A stretch of DNA of 64,000 nucleotides from RUG11783 sp964599695 (GCA_964599695.1 CAZRGP010000001.1:62001-126000); one strand, 5' to 3'; shown: positions 51,857 through 61,227, counted from the first letter of the stretch. Numbers and translations are program-made. Notes: a model not told the origin generated them from the letters alone.

Positions 51857-52789
51857 TTATCTGAGCGTTCTGCAGAACGCAGTGAGCTCATCCATATACG
51901 GCATCGACGGCTGTCCGCCAACTTTCGTGATCGTGTACTGCGAGCATTTCCCGGCGAAATCGCATGCTTCCTCGTCCGTTGCTCCGTTCGCCTTCATGTA
52001 AGCGAATGCTCCGACATAACTGTCTCCGCTCCCTGTCGTTTCGACGGGCTTGATGCTCTGATCCGCCTTGAAATGTTTTATTCCGTTTTGGGTGACAAGA
52101 ACGCTTCCGTTTTTGCCAAGTGTCATGATGACCGTACCTCCGGTCATTGCCTGTAACTCTTCTCCGTACTGCATCGCCGATTCCGGTGACGATACCTCTT
52201 TTTTCAGGAAGTATTCCGCCTCTTTCTCATTGACGATAAGGCAATCCACCATGGAAAGACATTCTTGGCTATACTCTCTAGCCGGGGCAGCATTTAGGAC
52301 GACATATGTTCCATTTTCATGCGCGATCTTAATGGCAAGTTCTGTTGCCTCATGTGTGATCTCGCTCTGGAAGACCGCGACGGAGGCATTTTTCAGCAGT
52401 TCTTTCCTCTCCTCGATCTCCTGCAGTGTGACCTCATAGTTTGTTCCGGGAGCCACCGTGGAATAATACACACCATCCGGCATGGTATGGACAGCGGCAA
52501 GGCCCGTCGTTCCTTTCCCGGTCAGGACATGCGTTGTGTCTACGCCGTATCCCTCCAGCTCTCTCTTTAAGAAGCAACCGTAATCATCTTTTCCGATCTT
52601 GGCGAGCATAAATGTTTTGAGCCCGAGCTTGCTGATCTGAACAGCCTGATTCGCTCCTTTTCCCCCGGGGACTACGCTCGCGGATTGTGCAAAAAACGTT
52701 TCTCCTCGTTCCGGTAGCCTGTCCTGCATATAGATCGTATCGCAGTTCATACTCCCCACTACAACAGCGTATTTGTTCACGTTTTTCAC
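51857..52789 (-). CDS. PfkB-family sugar kinase (ribokinase-like)
   Basis: A 310-residue cytoplasmic kinase. The N-terminal PfkB pattern (VVVGSMNCDTIYM, PGGKGANQAVQISKLG) is complete, and the C-terminal ATP/phosphate motif is in VETTGSGDSYVGAFAYM with the catalytic Asp. A GTG start at 52789 is used after an AAAGG site; a second GTG four codons in is possible. Position after the binding protein points to phosphorylation of the imported sugar. The absence of an rbsD pyranase leaves the sugar open: ribose, allulose or tagatose-like. Confidence 0.88.
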   Translation of the reverse strand: MKNVNKYAVVVGSMNCDTIYMQDRLPERGETFFAQSASVVPGGKGANQAVQISKLGLKTFMLAKIGKDDYGCFLKRELEGYGVDTTHVLTGKGTTGLAAVHTMPDGVYYSTVAPGTNYEVTLQEIEERKELLKNASVAVFQSEITHEATELAIKIAHENGTYVVLNAAPAREYSQECLSMVDCLIVNEKEAEYFLKKEVSSPESAMQYGEELQAMTGGTVIMTLGKNGSVLVTQNGIKHFKADQSIKPVETTGSGDSYVGAFAYMKANGATDEEACDFAGKCSQYTITKVGGQPSMPYMDELTAFCRTLR

Positions 52790-52804
52790 CTTAACCTTTC
52801 TTTT

Positions 52805-53728
52805 TTAGACCAAGATACTAGCCATCAGCTCGGATGCTGCGATTCCGTCCTCCTCTTCGATGATCTCCGAGATCCTGTCCAGTCCGATCCGGCGGATGTT
52901 CTCCTCCAGCTTTCTGCACATCTTGACGTTGATCTCACACTCCCTGACTGCGTCCTCTCTTTTGGGGAAAGTATCGAAATAGATCACATCCTGGTAGTCG
53001 TATTTCATCAGGTAATAGAACAGTTCCATGGTCTTGAAGGGATGAACCGTTCCCACCATCATGCCATCATCAAAGCTGCCCTCTCCGTCGTTCACATGGA
53101 TACCTGTCAGCTTTCCTGCATCCAGGAAAAGAGCCGCGGCAAATGCAGGATTCTCTTTTTTCATCAGCATGTGGCATATATCCAGCGTGGCGCCGAAATT
53201 GTCACAGTTTACATCGGAGATCAGTTTCCAGGTAGCACCCCAGCTGTCCACTGTAGCGAACCCACGTTCTTCATAGGGTTTATATTCAATGCTCACCCTG
53301 CAGTCCACGTTCTCGCAGACTTCCTTAAAACAGGCGACCAGTCTCTTCCACGTCTTCACGTAATTCTTCTGGAAAGAATATTCGAATCCGTCAAAACCTA
53401 ACCAGATAATGCACTGAAGCCCGCCCATCTGTTTGCACACGGCAGCAGCTTCTTTGCACAGTTCAACTGCTTTTGCTCGGATCGATTCGTCCTTGTTATC
53501 AAAGATCCCAAACAGATATTCGTTGCGGAAACGGAGATTGATGGCATTCAGTTTCAGATTGCTCTCCTCCAGAATCTCCATCAGCTCTTCAACACTGTTC
53601 TCCTTGAAGTGCTCCGGATAATTCATATCCACATAGTCGACCCCGTCGACCGTGCCGATCTTTCTCAGCGCTTCAGCTACTGAGATGCCGGTCCTCAGAA
53701 AAGAATTGATCCTGGTTGCGTATTTCAT
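52805..53728 (-). CDS. sugar phosphate isomerase/epimerase (xylose isomerase-like TIM barrel)
   Basis: A 307-residue TIM-barrel protein of the AP endonuclease 2/xylose isomerase-like family. Metal ligands probably lie in VSIEYKPYEERG, GATLDICHMLMKKENPAF, GIHVNDGEGSFDDG and YFDTFPKREDA. It differs strongly from the second epimerase of the same operon (43745), so the two are not copies. AGAGGTG precedes the ATG. It is the first gene of the sugar operon downstream of the LacI gene and could isomerise the imported sugar before phosphorylation. Confidence 0.82.
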   Translation of the reverse strand: MKYATRINSFLRTGISVAEALRKIGTVDGVDYVDMNYPEHFKENSVEELMEILEESNLKLNAINLRFRNEYLFGIFDNKDESIRAKAVELCKEAAAVCKQMGGLQCIIWLGFDGFEYSFQKNYVKTWKRLVACFKEVCENVDCRVSIEYKPYEERGFATVDSWGATWKLISDVNCDNFGATLDICHMLMKKENPAFAAALFLDAGKLTGIHVNDGEGSFDDGMMVGTVHPFKTMELFYYLMKYDYQDVIYFDTFPKREDAVRECEINVKMCRKLEENIRRIGLDRISEIIEEEDGIAASELMASILV

Positions 53729-53879
53729 GAAGCACCTCTTTAAACTTGGTTTGAAGATTGTTTAGTAACTCTAGTAAGGTTTTTAATTATGTGATATGAT
53801 GAAAAGGATAGAAAGACCCCTTGTATGGCGGTTGTCTGTGGTAGGATTTAATTGTTCATACGAAGAGTTTTCTGTCTTC

Positions 53880-53919
53880 GCGCCGCTCTCTTGCCCCACA
53901 AGAGGACGGCGCTTTTTTT
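53880..53919 (+). terminator. strong plus-strand terminator without a plus-strand gene before it
   Basis: GCGCCGCTCTCTTG pairs with CAAGAGGACGGCGC around CCCCA, followed by seven T residues on the plus strand. No plus-strand gene ends here. It may serve a small RNA starting near a TATGAT box at about 53795, or act backwards as the end of the LacI transcript. Confidence 0.75.
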
Positions 53920-53923
53920 GCTA

Positions 53924-54940
53924 TTATTTCATTTCTTGAACGCTCTTGCGGATCGTCAGCCCCACATTGACGAACTGCTGAACGCTCTTGGTTCTCTCAC
54001 TCGGTACGGTGAGTTTGTCGATCAGGCGGTGTACCGCCATCCAGGCGATCCTATCCTGATTGAGTGATATACTGGTCAGCGATGGTGTCAGATACTGCAC
54101 CAAAGGCATATCATCGAATCCGATAATGGATACCTGCTCCGGTACCTTATAACCAGCGTCTTTCAGCGCTTCCATAGCTCCCATCGCAGTGCGGTCGTTG
54201 TCCGCAACCAGTACTGTCGGAAGAACCGCGCCATTGCGGATGTACTGCGCCATTTTCAATTTCGCTTCGTCTGTTCCCAGCGGAAGTTTGAAGATCGGGC
54301 ACTCGTTCTCGTCCAGTCCCAGCATGTCGACATTCATTCGGAAGGCAGACCTTCTGTCTCTGAAGTTGTTGCACTGCTTGTCGGTAGAAATAAAACCGAT
54401 CCTGCGGTGTCCCATATCATACGCGTAGTTCATAGACTTGGTAATGCCGGCGAAGTTATCCATCAGGACAGTATCCACATCACAGTCTGGGAAGTAGGCG
54501 TCAACGATAACGAACGGCATTTCCAGATGTTTCTGGAAGAACCTCACTTCCTCCGAGGTCATCTCAGTTCCCATCACAACGAGGCCCTTCAGCTCCAACG
54601 GATTGATGGACTCCACCATAGATGTAAGTTCTTCAGCGGAAGAGTAGATGATGGAAAACTGGTATCCGCAACTTTCGATCTCAGAGCTGACATAGTCGAT
54701 CGTCTGCACAAAGAAAGGTGTCTCGCTGATGACTTCGCTTTTGTTCTTAAACACCAAAAGGCCTATCGCGCCAAGATCCTTATTTTTCGCTCTTGAATCG
54801 ATGTCGCTCTGCATCATGGAATCTCTGAGCTCAATGATCTTTTTCTTTGTTTCTTCACTGACCCCCGGTCTGTTGTTCAGCGCCAGGGAGACTGTGGCAG
54901 GAGAGATCTGAAGCATCTGCGCTATTTCGATATTCTTCAT
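53924..54940 (-). CDS. LacI-family transcriptional repressor
   Basis: A 338-residue regulator. Residues 1-50 form the LacI helix-turn-helix and hinge (IAQMLQISPATVSLALNNRPGVSEE) and the remainder is a periplasmic-binding-protein-like sensor domain (GLLVFKNKSEVISETPFFVQ, VLVADNDRTAMGAMEAL). It most likely represses the sugar operon downstream and its own promoter, where a perfect 10-bp palindrome lies over the spacer. AAAGGAGG precedes the ATG. Confidence 0.9.
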   Translation of the reverse strand: MKNIEIAQMLQISPATVSLALNNRPGVSEETKKKIIELRDSMMQSDIDSRAKNKDLGAIGLLVFKNKSEVISETPFFVQTIDYVSSEIESCGYQFSIIYSSAEELTSMVESINPLELKGLVVMGTEMTSEEVRFFQKHLEMPFVIVDAYFPDCDVDTVLMDNFAGITKSMNYAYDMGHRRIGFISTDKQCNNFRDRRSAFRMNVDMLGLDENECPIFKLPLGTDEAKLKMAQYIRNGAVLPTVLVADNDRTAMGAMEALKDAGYKVPEQVSIIGFDDMPLVQYLTPSLTSISLNQDRIAWMAVHRLIDKLTVPSERTKSVQQFVNVGLTIRKSVQEMK

Positions 54941-54968
54941 TTTGACCCCTCCTTTAAACTTCGGTTTT

Positions 54969-54996
54969 ATTATAGATTTAAATTTTATTTAAATCT
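54969..54996 (-). promoter_or_regulatory. LacI-gene promoter with overlapping palindromic operator
   Basis: A TATAAT box (plus-strand ATTATA at 54969-54974) lies about 30 bases before the LacI ATG. The perfect palindrome AGATTTAAAT-TTT-ATTTAAATCT at 54974-54996 covers the -10/-35 spacer, the arrangement expected for autorepression. A promoter for the divergent AEC gene may share the site. Confidence 0.55.
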
Positions 54997-55188
54997 ATTG
55001 CCTATTTACACAAATATGATTTAATTGTATCGTCATTATGTCTAAACTCTTTCATAATTGTTACATTATTATGGCCAATACAAACCTTTTATGAACCCCA
55101 TCCGCTTTATGATACTAAATGTTTTAAACTATTTCTAAATTCCGCCCCCCAAAAAGTATCCTCATCATCTTTCAGGAGTACGACACAG

Positions 55189-56095
55189 ATGAACTCTTTG
55201 CTTCCCCTCCAATGCACCATTCTCATCCTTCTTTTGACAGGATTTGTCCTAAAGCGTTTCGGCATTGTAACTGACTCCGGGCAAAAGGACATTACGAATC
55301 TTGTAATTGATGTCATTCTCCCCTGCAATACCTTGACGGGGTTCTGCATCGATATCTCATCGGAACTTTTGCATGACTGCCTATGGGTCCTTTTCCTTTC
55401 GGTCATTGCTCAACTGATATGCGGTATCTTAGGCAAGGTGCTCTATTCCGGCCCAGAGAAGGAAAAACAGAAGTGCCTGCGTTATGCGCTCATCTGCTCC
55501 AACGCAGGGTTTCTCGGGACTCCGATTGCGGAAGGGCTGTTCGGCGCCACTGGAACTGTTTTAGCGAACGTATATCTGATCCCCCTTCGTATTATGATGT
55601 GGTCTGAAGGTGTTGCCGTCTTCACCGACGAAAAAGACTGGAGGAAAACTCTTAAGAAGGTGTTGATAAACCCCTGCATCATCGCCTGTGAGATCGGTCT
55701 GTTCCTGTTTATTACTGGGATCAAGCTTCCAACGCTCCTGCTTACACCACTTCAGACGATTGGAAAATGCAATACAGCCTTATCCCTCATGGTTGTCGGA
55801 ATGATCCTTGCGGATATCGATCCTCATCACTTGCTGGACAAATCTGTTCTGCATTACACGGTGCATCGCCTCGTTCTGATCCCAGTTCTGCTCTTTGGAA
55901 TAAGCAAGGTCGTTCCTGTCACTTGGAATATCCAGAAGTATCGCCGTCCTTTTGGCAGCGATGCCTGCAGGAGCCACCACGAGCATGCTTACATCCAAAT
56001 ATGATTGCGACTCCGCTTATGCAACTAAACTCGTAGTCTTCTCCACCTTATGCTCCATCCCCGCCATACTCCTTTGGAATCTCATTATTTCTTAG
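55189..56095 (+). pseudogene. second AEC-family transporter, one frameshift near the C terminus
   Basis: The protein reads as an intact AEC permease from ATG 55189 (MNSLLPLQCTILILLLTGF) for about 245 codons, through INPCIIACEIG. One extra base near 55936 throws off the last 54 codons. In the other frame these read SIAVLLAAMPAGATTSML and end at TAG 56095, restoring the expected last two membrane segments and a length of about 302 residues. AEC transporters need the C-terminal helices, so as assembled the gene is probably inactive. Confidence 0.85.
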
Positions 56096-56123
56096 TTGAA
56101 CACCGAAACTTTTTAATGAAAAA

Positions 56124-56165
56124 GGCACGGCCAAAAGCATGGATCGCTTCTGGCCGTGCCCATTT
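56124..56165. terminator. bidirectional terminator
   Basis: Perfect ten-base arms GGCACGGCCA (56124-56133) and TGGCCGTGCC (56151-56160), with an A run before and T-rich sequence after. It ends the AEC relic and the convergent nucleotidyltransferase gene. Confidence 0.88.
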
Positions 56166-56189
56166 CGCAAATTTTTAATAGTCTTCGTT

Positions 56190-57077
56190 TTATCCTAAAT
56201 CACTGTAGAGATCTTCCTTGTAAGCCCCACTTCGTATCAGTTCTTTAAAACTATTTACAACAAAGGGTTTGTCTTCTTTGTATGTCACTCCGAACCAGCG
56301 ATCCGACGTTGGGAGAACAGAAAACTCCACACCTTCCTTCAACATACCGTCAGCGATGGTTGGGAGTAGATACTCATCCTTAAGAGGGTCCTTCATTTCC
56401 TTCAGAAACTTGGGAAAGCCTTTTTTCAGCACATCGATGAACTCTTTCGGGAGACACCAGAAATTCATGGACACCAGTGCATCCAGGTCCAGTTTCTTTC
56501 CGTTTGCTTCCGCTCCAGATCCGGTTTTCACAATGTTCTTGGTCTCTTCTATACCGATCAGTTTGCCGTCTTCCACACTGCAGATACCACGGGTCACCCC
56601 ACCGTTATCCGACAAGGTGTTCTTAAGCTGATACCCCACCAGAGCATATCCTTTTCCGAGGAAATCTGCTGCAACTTTAAACCCAGTTTTTCCGTAATAG
56701 TCGTCCGCGTTAATCACTGCAAACGGTGAATCAATGATATCCCTGCAGGCAAGGAGCGCATGCCCTGTTCCCCAGGGTTTAGCCCTTCCTTCCGGCACCG
56801 TACCAGAGATGTCATTCATCTCCTGAAAAGCATATTCAACTTCTACACCAAGCTTTGCACAAACAGATTCAATACGCTCTCCTATCACTGTGCGGAAATC
56901 ATCCTCAATATCATGGCGGATGATAAACACGATCTTATTGAATCCAGCCTGGATAGCGTCATGAATACTGTAATCTATGATAAGATGACCGCTCTCATCC
57001 ACTGGTTCCAGCTGTTTGATGCCGCCTCCAAATCGGGATCCTATTCCCGCCGCAAGTATTGCCAATGTTTTTTTCAT
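56190..57077 (-). CDS. sugar-phosphate nucleotidyltransferase
   Basis: A 295-residue nucleotidyltransferase. AILAAGIGSRFGGGIKQLEPV at the N terminus is the NTP-binding loop with the catalytic Arg and Lys, VINADDYYG is the metal-binding Asp pair, and MNFWCLPKEF lies at the sugar site. It probably makes an NDP-sugar, perhaps for a surface polymer, since acyltransferase-3 and LTA-synthase-like genes lie next. ATG 57077 follows GGAGAG; GTG 57080 is one codon upstream. The sugar is unknown. Confidence 0.85.
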   Translation of the reverse strand: MKKTLAILAAGIGSRFGGGIKQLEPVDESGHLIIDYSIHDAIQAGFNKIVFIIRHDIEDDFRTVIGERIESVCAKLGVEVEYAFQEMNDISGTVPEGRAKPWGTGHALLACRDIIDSPFAVINADDYYGKTGFKVAADFLGKGYALVGYQLKNTLSDNGGVTRGICSVEDGKLIGIEETKNIVKTGSGAEANGKKLDLDALVSMNFWCLPKEFIDVLKKGFPKFLKEMKDPLKDEYLLPTIADGMLKEGVEFSVLPTSDRWFGVTYKEDKPFVVNSFKELIRSGAYKEDLYSDLG

Positions 57078-57295
57078 CACACTCTCCTATTATTTCGCAA
57101 TGGATCTTCTTTATTGTATCAGAATATAGCCCTTATGTTGGTTTCCTTCTTCAGATCCTCGTTTTCCGGAACATCGAATCGTCCCTAAGAGTCATTCAGC
57201 TCTGTTAATAATTATACTGCCTGTGTCTTATATAATCGTTGTCTTCCCCAAATATGAAGGATCGTACAACACAACCTATGTCAGTCTTTATATAC

Positions 57296-58297
57296 CTATG
57301 TCGCCGAATAGTTTTTGAATACATAGCCGAGCACTTTTCGTATCACAGTTCCGATTGCAATCGAAATCAACATGCAAAGAACAAATGTTATCACAAGATA
57401 CGGCACGGTTCCTATTTGCGGCATCAATAGGTCATATATTCCTAAAGACTCAGCAAACAATAAAGCAATGATCGTGTTATGGATCAAATATACATAATAG
57501 CTGTTACGGGACAACAGCATAATCACCTTTTCTCTCCATCCTGAAATCGGAATCATTTGAAGCAGATAGTATGTCGCCATAACCATAAGAAAATATCTGG
57601 GTGACAAATCGTATAGGCCATGACTTGCGTCAGGGAAAAACCACAGTTGTCCAAGTGAGGTGACCAAAGCCGCACCTCCCGCAAAAATGACACGCTTTCT
57701 CCATATTTCTGTGAGCCTGTCTGCATAACTTCCCACGAAATAGAATAACGGCCATCCTATAAGTGGCATCTCATATCCCGGATAAATTCCAAGATCCTTA
57801 TAAAAGACGAAACATGCCTGAATTGTCAAGGCGCCTGCCGTAAGAATAAGCGCATTATGCATGTCCATATCTTTTATCGCTCTCGCAAATAACGGTGTCC
57901 AGAAGAGAAGCCCTATTAACTCATAAACGAACCAATAGTGTGTAGAAGGATAAGTCTGAATCAGAGCATGCATATACGACCCATCTGCTCCCAAAGCATA
58001 TGCCTCCGCCAGGTGGCAAAGACCAGAGCAGATCAAAAAAGGAATAATAACCGCAATTGTCCTTTTCGCGTAAAACCTTACAGGATCCGAGGAATTTTTC
58101 TCTGTTAGGTTGAACTTACCACTAAGCAAGAAAAAAATCCCATTACTTGTGGAAAGCATGAGGGAAAGCGCAGTTTTGATCCACCACTTTATGCAGAATG
58201 GTTCCGCTGAGATATGTCCAAGCAGGTGAAAAAGAACAACAGCTACCATCGCTACCGTCCTAACAAAGTCATGTTGTTTTAATCTATTACGTTCCAT
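57296..58297 (-). CDS. acyltransferase-3 family membrane protein
   Basis: A 333-residue membrane protein with about ten hydrophobic segments. The first helix RLKQHDFVRTVAMVAVVLFHLLGHI carries the conserved His; NSYYVYLIHNTIIALLF near residue 270 is the C-terminal signature. Such proteins O-acetylate or succinylate surface polysaccharides or teichoic acids. It diverges from the LTA-synthase-like gene at 58502, and may modify its product. AAGGA precedes the ATG. Confidence 0.87.
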   Translation of the reverse strand: MERNRLKQHDFVRTVAMVAVVLFHLLGHISAEPFCIKWWIKTALSLMLSTSNGIFFLLSGKFNLTEKNSSDPVRFYAKRTIAVIIPFLICSGLCHLAEAYALGADGSYMHALIQTYPSTHYWFVYELIGLLFWTPLFARAIKDMDMHNALILTAGALTIQACFVFYKDLGIYPGYEMPLIGWPLFYFVGSYADRLTEIWRKRVIFAGGAALVTSLGQLWFFPDASHGLYDLSPRYFLMVMATYYLLQMIPISGWREKVIMLLSRNSYYVYLIHNTIIALLFAESLGIYDLLMPQIGTVPYLVITFVLCMLISIAIGTVIRKVLGYVFKNYSAT

Positions 58298-58501
58298 GTA
58301 ATTGTCCTTGGTTTCTCCTACATAGCTTATTCTCTACTTTATTAATAAACACACCCTCTTTTACTCCACCTATCAATAAGGCATTTATTTACAGCTACAA
58401 AAGTGTCATCCTCAGTTAGGAACGGTAAATAAAACTATTCTATACTGATAATTTGAAATGTATAATAAAACGATAAACGTCACTTAAGAAAGAGAAGAAA
58501 T

Positions 58502-60385
58502 ATGTCACATTTCAAAGATTTAGGTAGCCGCTTAAGTTTAATCCGAACCAATCACAAGATGCTTTCATTATTCACTATCGTCTATGCATTTATTATTCCT
58601 TCAATCACAACTGTATTACCTGATTTTTTCCGCTTTGGAACACTTGGGACTGATTTTTGGGAATATGTTATTTTGCGATTTGACTCTTACTGCTATATCA
58701 TTCCCTTTTTCTTGTTTGTGTTTATTTTTCTCTTTATCCTTTCAAAATCGCTGTGGCTTCCTTCGCTCTTCCTTCCATCAATTTCTCTTCTAGTTGGAAT
58801 CGCCACCTATAATAATACCTTTTACCGTGGGCGCCCACTAATACCAGCAGATCTAGTTTTGGCCAAAGACGCCGCCATCGCAGTAAAGGAAGGCTTTTCT
58901 GTTGTTCTTCCCAAAGGTTTTTATCTTTCCGTTACAATTATTATCATTTTGTTTCTCATTGCTTTGATTCCCAAATTCCGTAAAAAGAATTACACGAAAT
59001 CAACAGCTATTCTCTTTACCTTTATATCCGTTCTTTCACTCTTTTGTGCCTACTTTTTCTTCAACTATCTCTTAGAAACAGTCGATTTCACATCAAGATA
59101 TAACACAAAAGACTCAAACACCACTATAGGCGATACTTATTATAAACATGGTTTTTATCCCAGTTTTATGGCTTATTGGTTCACGAGGATACCTTCAGCG
59201 CCATCCTCTTATTCCGAAGCAATTATGAACACTCTCTCTAAAGAAATGTCGACATACGTGGTCGAAGGGGAGCCCATCGATATAATCGTTTTCCAAATTG
59301 AAAGTTGGCAAGATTATTCCAACTTTGACATTCAACCTTCAGAAGACGTCTTTGCAAACTATCATGCTTTGTCCAAAGAAGGAATCTCAGGAACAATGGT
59401 GTCTCCGAAATTTGGAGGCGGTACAGCCAATATTGAATATGAAGTCCTCACAGGATTTACTACAGGCGATGGGATAACACCTGAAATGCCTTTTAATCTG
59501 GGTTTATATGACGGCTTTCCTAGCATTGTAAATTTCGCTGACTCTCTGGGATACAAAACTATTTCCGTTCATTCCCATACACCTGCTCTTTATAATAGGC
59601 CCAACGCTTATCGCATGCTTGGTTTCCAAGAATCGTATTTCAGCGACAGTTTTATTAACCCAGAAATGTGTGGTCCTTGGATTAGTGACAGAGAATGTGC
59701 CAAAAAAATCATAGAGTTATATGATAAAGCCCTTTCGGAGGGAAAACCAATATTTATTCATGGGCTAACTATGCAGAACCACCTTCCTATCGGGGACGAC
59801 CGTTTCCCAACATCGGAGTTGATTACACTTTCTAGCTCTACTCTATCAGACCCGGATCAATTCGTCATGCGATGCTTCTGCACTTGTCTGAAATGGACTG
59901 ATGAATCTCTCAAAATTCTTACGGACTATTTCCGGACTGTTGACCGAAAAGTCATTCTCCTAGCCTACGGTGATCATCAAACGGCGATATATGCGGACGA
60001 AACAATCGGAGATGTGCTTCGCCACACAGACTTTTTCAACACCTATAATGAAGAAACAGATTATATTAAGCTACATGGCACTCCCTACCTTGTGTGGGCC
60101 AACTTTGCAAATAATAATGCGGGATCAACATTTGGGAACTGCGCGCCAAACCAACTACTAGTAAATGCATTAAATGCCTTTCAGGTTGCCAGGCCTACTT
60201 ATTGGAACTATTTTGCCAACTCCGTTACTTCATATAGTAGTACAACAGCTAACTATATTATTACCTCAGAGGGGCAGATTCTATTTAACAAAAATAACAC
60301 ACAAATGGAGGAATATGAAAAACGTCAACTAATTCAATATGATCTGATTTATGGTGATCATTATCTTCTTAATCTACTTTACTGA
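58502..60385 (+). CDS. LTA-synthase-like phosphoglycerol transferase
   Basis: A 627-residue membrane protein with five N-terminal transmembrane segments (residues 15-210) and an extracellular sulfatase-fold domain. Metal and catalytic residues are visible: the Glu of FQIESWQ, nucleophile T308 in KFGGGTANIEYEVL, and YGDHQTAI near residue 490. It transfers glycerol phosphate from phosphatidylglycerol to a surface polymer. The gene is clearly more AT-rich than its neighbours and uses many A/T-ending codons, so it may have been acquired. A TATAAT box at 58461-58466 is the probable promoter. Confidence 0.88.
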   Translation: MSHFKDLGSRLSLIRTNHKMLSLFTIVYAFIIPSITTVLPDFFRFGTLGTDFWEYVILRFDSYCYIIPFFLFVFIFLFILSKSLWLPSLFLPSISLLVGIATYNNTFYRGRPLIPADLVLAKDAAIAVKEGFSVVLPKGFYLSVTIIIILFLIALIPKFRKKNYTKSTAILFTFISVLSLFCAYFFFNYLLETVDFTSRYNTKDSNTTIGDTYYKHGFYPSFMAYWFTRIPSAPSSYSEAIMNTLSKEMSTYVVEGEPIDIIVFQIESWQDYSNFDIQPSEDVFANYHALSKEGISGTMVSPKFGGGTANIEYEVLTGFTTGDGITPEMPFNLGLYDGFPSIVNFADSLGYKTISVHSHTPALYNRPNAYRMLGFQESYFSDSFINPEMCGPWISDRECAKKIIELYDKALSEGKPIFIHGLTMQNHLPIGDDRFPTSELITLSSSTLSDPDQFVMRCFCTCLKWTDESLKILTDYFRTVDRKVILLAYGDHQTAIYADETIGDVLRHTDFFNTYNEETDYIKLHGTPYLVWANFANNNAGSTFGNCAPNQLLVNALNAFQVARPTYWNYFANSVTSYSSTTANYIITSEGQILFNKNNTQMEEYEKRQLIQYDLIYGDHYLLNLLY

Positions 60386-60528
60386 TTATTCTTTTATGAG
60401 CAACCATTACCAATTTCTTGCGTCGCTATAACCTTATAAACTCCGCCATACATTTCTCTTAGTTACCTTTCCCATTTGCAGTTCTATTAAAGTTTTTCTC
60501 CTTATACCAAAGGAGGATAAAACAAAGC

Positions 60529-60565
60529 AACATCCTCTACCACCATTAATAGAGGATGTTTTTAT
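60529..60565. terminator. bidirectional terminator
   Basis: AACATCCTCTA (60529-60539) pairs with TAGAGGATGTT (60550-60560), followed by T residues. It ends the LTA-synthase-like gene and abuts the stop of the convergent HAD gene. Confidence 0.88.
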
Positions 60566-61227
60566 TATGCTCTATCATTACCTATCACTAGAGCAGTAAT
60601 GTCACTCGGTTTCTCTCCCTTATACACATAAGGGTACTCCTCAAACTCTTTCTCTCTTCCAAACCCCCACAAGGCTGCAAAGAAATCCACCCCTGCTTCT
60701 TGTGCTCCAATTGCATCATATTTTGTGTCCCCGACCATCAGGATCTTGTCCTTCGATATGCCCGTCAATTTTGAAGCAATCAAGATAGTCTCTGTTTTAG
60801 TGTATCGGATGTCAGGTTTAGGACCCACAACACAAGAAAACAGTCCTGCAATATCATCCTTTGCCAGAGTGGCATCCAGATTGCTCTGCGTTTTGCTGCT
60901 TGCCACCCCTACTCTCACCCCCGCATCTGTCAATCCGTTTAAGCAATCCATCATTCCTTCATAAAGAATGCTCCCCTCAATCCCGATCTTAGGGTATGTA
61001 GAACGGTAAGTTTTCACAGCCAGCGGAAGTTCTTCTTCCGTAAAACCGAGCTCCACCCCAAGAACATACTCAAGAAGAGGGCCGATGCACCGGTTCCAAT
61101 CGTAATCCTCAGGCATTGGCGGCTTGCCTAATGCCTTCAATGTATTTTCGTAGTTTGCGCGGACACCGGGATAGGTGTTGTAAAGGGTTCCGTCACAGTC
61201 AAACAGTACAAGTTCATATTTGCTCAT
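60565..61227 (-). CDS. HAD-superfamily phosphatase, phosphoglycolate-phosphatase-like
   Basis: A 220-residue hydrolase with all four HAD motifs: LFDCDGTLYNT (nucleophile Asp), GVASSKTQS, the Lys in VGPKPDIRYTKTE, and ILMVGDTKYDAIGA. A helical cap lies between residues 15 and 90. It dephosphorylates a small phosphorylated metabolite; phosphoglycolate, pyrophosphate or a sugar phosphate cannot be told apart. No clear ribosome binding site is seen before ATG 61227. It follows pncB by about 120 bases in the same direction but is separated by a terminator. Confidence 0.88.
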   Translation of the reverse strand: MSKYELVLFDCDGTLYNTYPGVRANYENTLKALGKPPMPEDYDWNRCIGPLLEYVLGVELGFTEEELPLAVKTYRSTYPKIGIEGSILYEGMMDCLNGLTDAGVRVGVASSKTQSNLDATLAKDDIAGLFSCVVGPKPDIRYTKTETILIASKLTGISKDKILMVGDTKYDAIGAQEAGVDFFAALWGFGREKEFEEYPYVYKGEKPSDITALVIGNDRA

